Origin: Pyrinomonadaceae bacterium
Lineage (GTDB): Bacteria; Acidobacteriota; Blastocatellia; Pyrinomonadales; Pyrinomonadaceae
NCBI GenBank assembly: GCA_030372865.1
Contig: JAUCQE010000648.1
Location: forward strand, 1 to 33,939
Direction of reading: 5' to 3'
DNA: 33,939 nucleotides
Shown one piece after another: positions 15,846 through 23,707 of the stretch (position 1 is its first letter; each line of letters begins with the position of its first letter). The translations under genes were made by a program, and so were the position numbers. The notes under the pieces were generated by a model. It was not told where the DNA came from. It was given only the letters and a program-made list of their open reading frames with translations, and made no database searches.

Positions 15846-16719
15846 ACTCTTTCTTCTTCGGTCTGAAAACGATCAACCCGATGGCTGCGAGAATTAGGAT
15901 ACCGCCAACCAATGTTTGAGGCGGCAGAGTTTCGCCGAGGACGAGATTACCGATGACGACCGCGAGCAGCGGCGTGACCAGCGAGATCATCATCGCCTTC
16001 GTCGATTCGATCCTGACCAGAAGCCAATAGTATAGCCAAAAGGCGGCGATAGTGCCGAGCAGGCTAAGGTAGAGCACGGAGAACGCAGCCATTCCGGTCC
16101 AGCGGTGTGCGAACGGATTTCCTTCTTGTACCAGAGCGTAAATCAGAATTGCGGGCAGGCCGCAGATCATTTGTGCGCAGAGAAGGCTCGCCGGATGGAG
16201 GTTCGTGCCCTTTGCTTTTATCAGGATCGACGCTTGTGCCGCTGCGTAGGCACCGACAACGATCGCTACGGACGCCGCGAATGCCAACACGCTTTCAACC
16301 CGAAGTTGATCGGCAAAGATGACCGCGACACCGATTATGCCGATCGCGACCGCAATGATCTTGAGCGGCGTGATGCGCTCGGCCGGGAGAAAGATCCACG
16401 CCAGGACCAGCCCGAACACCGTTATCATCGCCTGTAATACTGCGGCGAGCCCCGACGAAATATACTGCTCTGCCCAAAATACCGCGCTGTAATTCAGCGA
16501 GAACTGCAGAAAACCCGTAAGTGCTATCAATCGCCACTCGCGCGGCGTTTTCGGCAAAGGATGCTTCTGAAAATAAATGACGGGTATCAGCACCGCGACG
16601 CTCAACAGAAAGCGCACGGATGCGAACGTTATCGGCGGCAGATCGTCAAGGCCGATCTTTATGAAGATCCATGTCGAGCCCCAGATCAGGCACAGCACGA
16701 TCCAGACGAAGACTTTCAT
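15832..16719 (-). CDS. EamA-family (DMT) transporter
   Basis: 295 residues with about 10 hydrophobic segments, an integral inner-membrane protein of the drug/metabolite transporter superfamily. The N-terminal [18 protein letters not shown] is the typical first EamA helix, and a second EamA repeat starts around residue 148. Such proteins export amino acids, metabolites or drugs; the substrate cannot be predicted. The last codons (Glu-Leu-Ser-Thr-Asn-stop) lie in a repeat element, so the original C-terminus may have differed. rsmD ends 12 bp upstream, which suggests one transcript. Confidence 0.85.
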   Translation of the reverse strand: MKVFVWIVLCLIWGSTWIFIKIGLDDLPPITFASVRFLLSVAVLIPVIYFQKHPLPKTPREWRLIALTGFLQFSLNYSAVFWAEQYISSGLAAVLQAMITVFGLVLAWIFLPAERITPLKIIAVAIGIIGVAVIFADQLRVESVLAFAASVAIVVGAYAAAQASILIKAKGTNLHPASLLCAQMICGLPAILIYALVQEGNPFAHRWTGMAAFSVLYLSLLGTIAAFWLYYWLLVRIESTKAMMISLVTPLLAVVIGNLVLGETLPPQTLVGGILILAAIGLIVFRPKKKELSTN

Positions 16720-16731
16720 CGTTGGCTGTCC

Positions 16732-17283
16732 TTAATTTCTCTCATAAAAGCTAAGCCGCGTTTCGCCCTGTTTATAAACGCGCCAGCGGCGGAGCAGGCC
16801 GATCTCGTCGGGAAGCTCATTCTTGGCATGATGCTCAACGATAAGCACGCCGTCGTCATTCAAAAGCTTCGATTCCTCTGTACCGAACTCAAACAGCACA
16901 ACCGAGTAATCAAGGGCGTACGGCGGGTCGAGATAGACGATATCCCAGCCGTGATCATGCTTACGCCCAACGAAGTTCTCAGCCGGCAGGTCGGAAACTT
17001 CCGTCACTTCTTCAGGAACGCCGAGGTTGTCGAGGTTCTCTTCGATCAATGCACAGGCGCGGCGAGATCTGTCGACAAAGGTCACGTGCTCGGCACCGCG
17101 GGAAACCGCCTCGATACCGATCGCCCCGGTTCCGGCACAGAGATCGAGAAATCGAGAGCCTTCGATACGCGGAGCAAGGATGTTGAAAAGCGTCTCGCGA
17201 AGCCGGTCGGATGTCGGCCTCGTTTTGTTGTCGGGCGGGCTTTTCAAAATACGCCCGCGATATGTTCCGGCGATCACTCGCAT
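16732..17283 (-). CDS. rsmD: 16S rRNA (guanine966-N2)-methyltransferase
   Basis: 183 residues, standard RsmD size. It methylates G966 of 16S rRNA with S-adenosylmethionine during 30S assembly. Visible: the conserved N-terminal RVIAGTYRGR, RPTSDRLRETLFNIL at 22-36, the SAM-binding motif LCAGTGAIGIEA at 48-59, and the catalytic DPPY at 119-122. It sits 6 bp after recG on the same strand, and the transporter follows 12 bp later. The recG-rsmD pairing is common in bacteria. Confidence 0.92.
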   Translation of the reverse strand: MRVIAGTYRGRILKSPPDNKTRPTSDRLRETLFNILAPRIEGSRFLDLCAGTGAIGIEAVSRGAEHVTFVDRSRRACALIEENLDNLGVPEEVTEVSDLPAENFVGRKHDHGWDIVYLDPPYALDYSVVLFEFGTEESKLLNDDGVLIVEHHAKNELPDEIGLLRRWRVYKQGETRLSFYERN

Positions 17284-17289
17284 AAACTT

Positions 17290-19593
17290 CTATCCGATAC
17301 CTGCCAGCTTATATTTCGCGTCAGAGGTGACTCGTGCCACCAGCATTTCGGCGTCTTTGGTACCGCGTTTCTGAGTCAAATACCGCTCGGCTTCCGAACG
17401 GGCCGCCTCGAGGATTTCAAGGTCGCGGACGATATTCGCGATCTTGAACAGTTGCAGTCCGGATTGTCGCGTGCCGAGGATCTCGCCCTGGCCGCGGATC
17501 TCGAGGTCTTTCTCGGCGATCTTGAATCCGTCGTTCGTCTCTTCCATTATCCCGAGACGCTCGCGGGCGACGGCCGTCTTTTTGTCGCCGGTCAGGAGCA
17601 CGCAGTAGCTTTGCTCCGCTCCGCGGCCAACCCGTCCGCGAAGCTGGTGCAGCTGCGAAAGCCCGAAACGCTCGGCGTGCTCGACGACCATTACCGAGGC
17701 GTTAGGAACGTCGACGCCTACCTCAATGACGGTGGTCGAGACGAGGATGTCGATCTCGCCGGCCACGAAGCGGCCCATCATTTCTTCTTTCTCCGCTCCT
17801 TTCATCTTGCCATGGAGCAAGCCGACTTGGCGGTCGGGAAAGATCTTGGTCCGCAGTTCGTCGTACATCGCGGTCGCGGCTTTCAGGTCAAGCTTCTCAG
17901 ATTCGTCTATCAATGGATAGACGACGTAAGCTTGTCTGCCGAGGCCTATTTCTCGCGCTATCCCTTTGTAAACGCCCGAGCGTTTGTCTTCGCCGACCAC
18001 GACCGTTTTTATGGGCGTCCTGCCCGGCGGCATTTCATCGATGATCGAAACATCGAGATCGCCGTAGACGGTCATCGCGAGCGAACGCGGGATCGGCGTA
18101 GCGGTCATTACCAGTACGTCCGGATTTGATCCGCTCTCTCTCAGAGCAGCTCGCTGCAGCACGCCGAAGCGGTGCTGTTCATCTATCACGGCGAGGCCGA
18201 GGCTCTCAAACTGCACACCTTCCTGAATTACTGCATGCGTGCCGATGAGCATCTGTATCTCGCCGGTTCGGACTGCTTCGTGTACCTTTCGCTTTTCGGC
18301 GGCTTTGAGGCTACCGATGAGAAGAGCGATACGATAACCGGTTCCTTCGAATAGTCGAAGTGCGTTTCGGTAATGCTGCTCAGCGAGTATTTCCGTCGGT
18401 GCCATCAGCGCCGCCTGGTAACCGTTTTCCATGGCGGCGAACATCGCCATGAAGGCCACTATCGTCTTTCCGCTTCCGACGTCTCCTTGGATAAGACGGT
18501 TCATCGGCCGTTCTGAGGACATGTCGTCGAAGATCGCGCGGGTTACGCGTTTCTGTGCTCCGGTGAGCGGAAACGGCAGGATGCCGGCGATGCGTTTTTT
18601 GAGCGGATCCGATATTTCGATTACCGTGCCTTTCGGCTCCTTTTTTCGTTCACCGCGGACGAGTTGAAGAGCGAACGTCAGCCAGAAGAATTCCTCGAAG
18701 ATCAGCCGCCGGTGTGCGTCGCTTCGAAAACGCTCGTAATCGGAGATACGTGCGCTGTCCGGCGGGAAGTGGATCTCGCCGATCGCGGCTGCCCGCGAGA
18801 TCAAGTGATTGTTCGCGACGATGTCGGCAGGCAGGTTCTCGGGTATTGTCGCGGGTTCTAGTTCCCGTATGACCGAGTACATTATTTCGCGCAGCCGTTT
18901 GGTCTGGAACGGGCCGAGCTTTCGATAAACCGGGACGCGTCGTGCCGTGTGGACGGTCGCGAACTCCGGGCTTTCGACATCGGCCTCAAGATCTTCAGGA
19001 TCTTGTGATTCGCCCGGAACTGCAGGACTCTCATCCTTGAGAAGGCCAAAGGCGTCGGGATCATCCTCCGGCGGCAAGATCTCAAGTTCATCGGGTTTTG
19101 CAGCCTTTAAGGCAAACGTATTTCGCCGGCCGTCCCATTCCCACGTACCGTGAGCAACAAAGCGAACGCCGCGCGCAAAGCGTTTTTGGTAGTAGTCGAT
19201 GATCGGAGCGGCATTCTTGCCTGAGAGGAACCACCAGACAACGACAGGTTTCCGTGTTCGCTCGCGGTCACTGCCGGTGATCTCAAAAATAAATAGCTTG
19301 GGCTGCTTCGGGCCGCGGTTCCTGCCGACCTGATATCCGCCGGCGACGCGCGCGTAAAGTTCGACGGAAGCCTCGAGGCCGTCGTAGAGCTGGTCGATCG
19401 CGATCAGGTTCGAACGGTCCTCGTAACGGGAAGGGAAGTAGGCGAGAAGGTCTTCAACGGTCGCTTCGGTAAGGTCGGTTCGTCCGGCGTAGTTCGCCAC
19501 AGCTGCTGCAAGTTTCGCCGCCATCGCAGCGGAAAGCCGTGCGATGCCGTGCCGGTGCAGTTCGACGACGGGCGTTGTCAGCGTGAGATCCAT
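17290..19593 (-). CDS. recG: ATP-dependent DNA helicase RecG
   Basis: 767 residues. It is a branch-migration helicase for stalled forks and recombination intermediates. After an N-terminal wedge/OB region, the helicase core shows FPLTGAQ at 341-347, Walker A GDVGSGKT at 370-377, DEQH at 471-474, TATPIPRS from 497, and the C-terminal motif QLRGRVGRG with REGQGEILG-like sequence. The wedge region carries an acidic insertion at about 175-212 (PPEDDPD, then QDPEDLEADVE), which makes the protein longer than E. coli RecG (693). rsmD begins 6 bp after its end. A long antisense open frame across this gene is treated as a shadow. Confidence 0.95.
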   Translation of the reverse strand: MDLTLTTPVVELHRHGIARLSAAMAAKLAAAVANYAGRTDLTEATVEDLLAYFPSRYEDRSNLIAIDQLYDGLEASVELYARVAGGYQVGRNRGPKQPKLFIFEITGSDRERTRKPVVVWWFLSGKNAAPIIDYYQKRFARGVRFVAHGTWEWDGRRNTFALKAAKPDELEILPPEDDPDAFGLLKDESPAVPGESQDPEDLEADVESPEFATVHTARRVPVYRKLGPFQTKRLREIMYSVIRELEPATIPENLPADIVANNHLISRAAAIGEIHFPPDSARISDYERFRSDAHRRLIFEEFFWLTFALQLVRGERKKEPKGTVIEISDPLKKRIAGILPFPLTGAQKRVTRAIFDDMSSERPMNRLIQGDVGSGKTIVAFMAMFAAMENGYQAALMAPTEILAEQHYRNALRLFEGTGYRIALLIGSLKAAEKRKVHEAVRTGEIQMLIGTHAVIQEGVQFESLGLAVIDEQHRFGVLQRAALRESGSNPDVLVMTATPIPRSLAMTVYGDLDVSIIDEMPPGRTPIKTVVVGEDKRSGVYKGIAREIGLGRQAYVVYPLIDESEKLDLKAATAMYDELRTKIFPDRQVGLLHGKMKGAEKEEMMGRFVAGEIDILVSTTVIEVGVDVPNASVMVVEHAERFGLSQLHQLRGRVGRGAEQSYCVLLTGDKKTAVARERLGIMEETNDGFKIAEKDLEIRGQGEILGTRQSGLQLFKIANIVRDLEILEAARSEAERYLTQKRGTKDAEMLVARVTSDAKYKLAGIG

Positions 19594-19638
19594 TCGGCGT
19601 TCCTAGAATATCAAAACAACCGCACTTCGCGGAAAACG

Positions 19639-20337
19639 CTACGTTTCGAGGGTGAACGGGTTGAAATCCGTGTCACGGTCGTAATGGTCTTCCTGTTCCG
19701 CCCGTTTCAGGAACCCGACGATGACGTACGTGAACGGCGTCGCCAGGACCTCCCACAGCACCTTTATGAAATAGTTGCCGATCATAACGCTGATAAGCTG
19801 CTCGTTCGACCATGTTCCGAAAAAGGCGATCGGGTAAAAGATCAGGCTGTCCGCCATTTCACCGAAGATGGTTGAACCGATGGTTCGCATCCAGAGCCAT
19901 TTGCCGGATGTGAGTATCTTTAGCTTTGCGAGGACGAATGAGTTGACGAACTCGCCGACCCAGAATGCGATCAGCGAAGCGGCGACGATCCTTGGTGTCT
20001 GCCCAAAAATGAGATTCAAGGCGTCGATCTGCCCGAGTGACATTGTTCGTGCAGCGGGCAGGCTCGTTACGACATATGCCATCACCGATGCGAAGATCAA
20101 CCCGCCGAAACCGGCCCAGATAACCTTACGCGAACGGGCATAGCCGTAAACCTCCGTCAGGATATCGCCGAAAAGATAGCTGATCGGAAAAAAGAGTACG
20201 CCGGCACCGAAGATATATTCGCCGTAAAAGGGAAGGTTGGCGTATGAGACCTTGTGAACGCCGATCAGGTTTGAACAGAGCAGGACCGCGACAAATGCGG
20301 CCATCAAAAGGTCGTAGTATTTGAATTGTCGCTGCAG
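19639..20337 (-). CDS. yhhQ: queuosine precursor transporter (YhhQ/QPT family)
   Basis: 232 residues if started at CTG 20337. About six membrane segments. Family features: FKYYDLL at the N-terminus, a VAVLLCSNLIG first helix, FPISYLFGDILTEVYGYARS, and FWVGEFVNSFVLAKLK. YhhQ relatives take up 7-cyano-7-deazaguanine or its aminomethyl form for tRNA queuosine synthesis. No ATG in frame exists before residue 12, which would cut into helix 1. A TAA closes the frame just upstream, and AAGGAG lies 8 bases before the CTG, so I favour CTG. TTG at 20307 and ATG at 20304 are alternatives. recG begins 45 bp downstream. Confidence 0.85.
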   Translation of the reverse strand: MQRQFKYYDLLMAAFVAVLLCSNLIGVHKVSYANLPFYGEYIFGAGVLFFPISYLFGDILTEVYGYARSRKVIWAGFGGLIFASVMAYVVTSLPAARTMSLGQIDALNLIFGQTPRIVAASLIAFWVGEFVNSFVLAKLKILTSGKWLWMRTIGSTIFGEMADSLIFYPIAFFGTWSNEQLISVMIGNYFIKVLWEVLATPFTYVIVGFLKRAEQEDHYDRDTDFNPFTLET

Positions 20338-20345
20338 GGCGGTTT

Positions 20346-20351
20346 CTCCTT
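20346..20351 (-). promoter_or_regulatory. ribosome binding site that decides a CTG start
   Basis: AAGGAG on the minus strand, followed 8 bases later by CTG at 20337-20335. The nearest ATG is 33 bases further downstream. An in-frame TAA overlaps this site, so translation must start between them. Confidence 0.6.
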
Positions 20352-20389
20352 AAGCGCGTAGTGAGTTTAGCAAACGACCGGCGGCCAAC

Positions 20390-20423
20390 AAAAAAGCGGA
20401 AGCAAGCTTTTGGCTCGCTTCCG
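20390..20423 (-). terminator. intrinsic terminator of rpsT
   Basis: On the minus strand, CGGAAGC pairs with GCTTCCG, with further pairing of AGC and GCT inside, followed by TTTTTT. It is located 44 bp after the rpsT stop and upstream of the QPT gene. Confidence 0.8.
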
Positions 20424-20466
20424 TTAACTCATAAGGAGGATGCTACGATCGAGCAGCCAAAAAAGG

Positions 20467-20730
20467 CTACGCGAGATTGTTGACGTGCTTAGTTAAACGC
20501 GATTTGTAGCGGGCAGCCGTATTCTTATGAATGATGCCCTTGTTGACCATCTTGTCGATGATCGAAACGGTCGGGTTGAGAAGCTCTGTGCTCTGTGCCT
20601 TGTCGGTCGAGGCTACGGCACTGCGAAGCTTTTTGACCTGCGTGCGAAGCTTGCTGCGGTTCGCGCGATTGTTTGCGTTCCGCTTTTCGTTCTGTCTAAC
20701 TCGTTTCTCGGCTGATTTATGATTTGCCAT
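20467..20730 (-). CDS. rpsT: 30S ribosomal protein S20
   Basis: 87 residues, normal for S20. It binds the 5' domain of 16S rRNA early in 30S assembly. The signature start ANHKSAEKRVRQNEKR, the very basic helical body (RANRSKLRTQVKKLRSAV), and the C-terminal IIHKNTAARYKSRLTKHVN are all typical. The ribosome binding site AGAAGAA precedes the ATG. The gene has its own terminator. S20 is often autoregulated at translation, but no leader structure is clear in the 100 bp upstream. Confidence 0.97.
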   Translation of the reverse strand: MANHKSAEKRVRQNEKRNANNRANRSKLRTQVKKLRSAVASTDKAQSTELLNPTVSIIDKMVNKGIIHKNTAARYKSRLTKHVNNLA

Positions 20731-20829
20731 TTTCTTCTAGTCCAAATAGATCAAAATGCCCTTTAATAAGACAAACCCCAGATTTTAGCGGGACGCAGGC
20801 CTTATGTCAAGCAAAGAAAGGCCCATAGT

Positions 20830-21639
20830 TCAGTTGTCGACCCGCAGGGCGAATACGTGAACAAGGTCGACGAAAAGGACGAAGATCGGAGGATACAAAA
20901 GAGCTTCGAAGTGAAGCTTGGTCGAGAACATTTGCGGCATCATAGCCGCCACCCAGTCCATATAATTTCCGATCAAAAGCCCGACCCCGAAACACGCGGC
21001 GAGCCCGAGCACGAGAAAGGTCGCTGCAACGGTCCGGGAATACGGGCGTTTCGGCGGTTCCGCGTCGTCAAGGATAGAATCATGGATGTTCTCGTCGTAG
21101 GTAAATCGTTCCAGCCCGTCGCGAATTCTCCCGATCAAATGAAAGACGCCGGCTGCGAAAAGGGAGATAAAGATGATCTTCCCGACGACCGCTGAATTCG
21201 CGAACGCGACCGGTTTGAACATCGCGACAATCAATACTGAAATGAACAAGGCGACGGTCGGGAAGATCACCTTTTGTAAAGCCATCGCCTCACGACGTTC
21301 TTCGATGATCATCCGGTTTATGATCTCGTTATAGCGGTGCTCGTAGACCATCTGTCGCCAACGCCGGGCATGAGCGTTTTGTGAACCGAATACCGAATCC
21401 CCGTTCGTCCCGCCGTTGTATTGAACCTGCAGAAGTTGTTTGTCGTAAGCCGCCCGGTCTTTTTGATTACCAAGCACCTCATAGGCCTCGGCAATGGCGG
21501 CGAACGCGCGTGCGGTCTCTTCGCTTCCGTTGTTCTTATCAGGGTGAAGTTTGCGCGCAAGTCGGCGATACGCCGATTTTATCTCGGCGGATGAAGCTTT
21601 TGGTGAAACTTTCAGGGTGTCGTAGTAATTCACCACCAA
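20830..21639 (-). CDS. membrane-anchored J-domain protein
   Basis: Up to 269 residues. The N-terminal J domain (NYYDTLKVSPKASSAEIKSA; HPD at 32-34) should stimulate the ATPase of DnaK-type chaperones. A charged helix follows (about 85-118), then about four hydrophobic segments at roughly 124-142, 150-170, 203-225 and 245-264. There is no zinc-finger or Gly/Phe region, so this is a type III J protein, not DnaJ itself. The J domain should face the cytoplasm. The start is uncertain: TTG at 21639 or the following GTG codons at 21636 and 21633; no ribosome binding site is obvious. Confidence 0.8.
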   Translation of the reverse strand: MVVNYYDTLKVSPKASSAEIKSAYRRLARKLHPDKNNGSEETARAFAAIAEAYEVLGNQKDRAAYDKQLLQVQYNGGTNGDSVFGSQNAHARRWRQMVYEHRYNEIINRMIIEERREAMALQKVIFPTVALFISVLIVAMFKPVAFANSAVVGKIIFISLFAAGVFHLIGRIRDGLERFTYDENIHDSILDDAEPPKRPYSRTVAATFLVLGLAACFGVGLLIGNYMDWVAAMMPQMFSTKLHFEALLYPPIFVLFVDLVHVFALRVDN

Positions 21640-21751
21640 GCTATTCGATGCCGGGGAGGAGGATTCGTGCCGTCCGTATTTGTATCCGGGAGACGGACCG
21701 GGACGTCGCCGAGATTATAACATAGCCTTGGGAGGGACGGTTAAGCAGTGC

Positions 21752-22192
21752 TTACAAAAGCCCGTCGATCTGCAGGCTTACAGGATCGGCTCCGGCGGCC
21801 TTCACGGCATCCACCACGAAAGCGACGTTCCCATAAGAGATCGACTTCGGAGCTTTTATGAATACGGTGGATTCGACTCGGCTTGGGTCTTTGGCACTCG
21901 TCGCTCCATTTCTTGCCCTTTCCGCGAAGATCTGCCTGAGGCGTTCTGATAAAACGTCTGCCGAGCGTGTGCTCGCGCCTGTGCGTTCGCCGTTCAGGTC
22001 GATTGCCAGATCTCTGCCGATCGACACGACCAGAGTATGAGGATGCGGATCGGCGGGTGAGTCATGACGTGGCTCGCTAGGTACGCGTGCCTCAAAACGG
22101 CTCAGCTTTTGCGGCGTCACGATCATGAAAATGATCAGCAAAACGAGAAGGATGTCGATAAGCGGTGTTACGTTGATCTCGGGTCGTATCAT
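21752..22192 (-). CDS. exbD: ExbD/TolR-family biopolymer transport protein
   Basis: 146 residues from the ATG at 22192, with AGGAGG 8 bases upstream; the longer open frame is less likely. RPEINVTPLIDILLVLLIIF is the diagnostic ExbD start, with the Asp (residue 13) in the single membrane helix that conducts protons. A periplasmic domain follows. ExbD works with ExbB/TolQ and TonB or TolA to energise outer-membrane transport; no exbB or tonB lies nearby, so its partner is elsewhere. pabB ends 37 bp upstream on the same strand. Confidence 0.9.
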   Translation of the reverse strand: MIRPEINVTPLIDILLVLLIIFMIVTPQKLSRFEARVPSEPRHDSPADPHPHTLVVSIGRDLAIDLNGERTGASTRSADVLSERLRQIFAERARNGATSAKDPSRVESTVFIKAPKSISYGNVAFVVDAVKAAGADPVSLQIDGLL

Positions 22193-22229
22193 TTCGGCTG
22201 CCTCCTGGGACTTTAGACACCGGGACCCG

Positions 22230-23554
22230 CTAAATGTTCCCATCCGGCGATGAACAACCGATGGCACGAAGGAGAGCCGAGGCTTTTAAAAGCGATTCGT
22301 CGTATTCCAGTGCCGGGTCGCTGTCAATTACGATCCCGCCGCCGACATTGAAAACCACTTGGCCGTCGCGGATCACCATTGTTCGGATCGCCACGCTAAG
22401 ATCGGTGCGTGCGTGCGGAAACCCGAACTCACCGGCAGGAATATGGTAACCGATGGCGCCCATCGAAAGGCCTCGCGGGTCCGGTTCGATCTCGTTAATA
22501 ATCTCCATTGTTCTGACCTTGGGGCTCCGGTGATCGACCCGCAAGGGAAGACCGCGGAGATAACGTCCATAAGCCCGATGTTGCCCCGAAGCTCTCCACT
22601 GATCGTCGAGACCAGGTGAAACAAAGTAGGGTGCTCTTCGAGATCGCATAGCTTTTCGACACGAACACTCCCAAACTCGCAAACACGTCCGAAGTCATTC
22701 CGGAGCAGGTCGACGATCATTGTATTCTCGGCCCGGTCCTTTGCGCTCGACAACAGTTCGGCCTTTAGCCGATCATCTTCCGCTGCGGTTCTTCCTCGGC
22801 GGCGTGTGCCTTTGATCGGCGACGCCGTAATTATTCCGTCGGCGATCGAGAAAAAGCGTTCCGGTGAAGCGGAGACCACGGTCGAAGAATCCCTTTGAAT
22901 GAAAGCCGCGAACGGTGCGGGGTGCTGTTTTCGAAGGCGTGCGAATATCCCGGACGGAGAATCGTTCGCGTCCATCGTGACGCTGATCTGCTGCGTCAAG
23001 TTGGCCTGGTATGTGTCGCCTCTGCGAATGAACTCTTTGATATTTTCGACGGAAGAGAGATATTCGCTGCGTGAGAAATTTGAAGTCCATGGCAACGCGG
23101 CAGGCGAGCGAACATCCCGCTCAACGCCTAATGTCGCCACTGTTGACGCAGTTCCGAGGGCAGAGGAATCTTGTCCAGCGATTTTGGTCGTCCCGTTTCT
23201 ATAATCGTGAAGTATCAAACTGTCAAATAGGGATACAGAGAAGAACGGCTCTCCCGTTTGTTGCCGTCCTTTGCCGGAACGTGAAGTTATGGCGTCGCCA
23301 AAGTCGTAGGAAAGGGTGAAGATCGCGGCAAGTCCCGACGATTCGATCTCGGCAAGTGTGTTTAAGACGGCTGCCGCATCATTTTGGATCTCGATCCGTT
23401 GAATTGGATCAACCCCGGCGATCAGAAGATGCGAACCTAAATGTCCGACACCGCTGCTGTCCAATACAGTCGGAAAACGCTCCGCCGGCAGGGCGGAAAT
23501 GCCCAACGCCAGTGACTCGGCGTCAGTGCTTATTTTTATTGTTTCCCATGCCAT
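22230..23554 (-). pseudogene. pabB: aminodeoxychorismate synthase component I with frameshift
   Basis: PabB converts chorismate to 4-amino-4-deoxychorismate with a glutaminase partner, for folate synthesis. From the ATG at 23554 the frame shows ANLTQQISV, ASPIKGTRRRGR, RAENTMIVDLLRNDFGRV and PCGSITGAP. There it leaves the family pattern. The neighbouring frame resumes with KVRTMEIINEIEPDPRG, MGAIGYH and GGGIVIDSDPALEYDE, the normal C-terminus including the catalytic GGG motif. One missing base in CCCCAAGG (22517-22524) explains this. The total length, 441 codons plus 2 nt, fits a single deletion. It may be a sequence error, a real mutation, or a slippery site. Confidence 0.85.
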
Positions 23555-23575
23555 TCAGGTTGCTACAAAAACGAG

Positions 23576-23604
23576 TTGACTTTCTGCTTGTTTGGCTCAA
23601 CAAT
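23576..23604 (+). promoter_or_regulatory. sigma-70-type promoter for the CHRD/VCBS gene
   Basis: TTGACT, a 17-bp spacer, then AACAAT. It would start transcription about 97 bp before the ATG at 23708 and lies just upstream of the divergent pabB start. Confidence 0.5.
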
Positions 23605-23707
23605 GCACGGTGAAAGTACCTCAATTTTGAATACTTTAACTGACCTGCCCCTCATTTCCGAATGCGGGCCACTGAACATTGCCATCGATCTTTCGAGGAG
23701 AAAATCT

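Noticed and set aside
16561-18129. A 522-codon plus-strand open frame antisense to the EamA gene, rsmD and recG
   Set aside because: The minus strand carries clear rsmD and recG motifs over the same bases. High-GC codon bias often leaves the opposite frame open. The translated product shows no domain.
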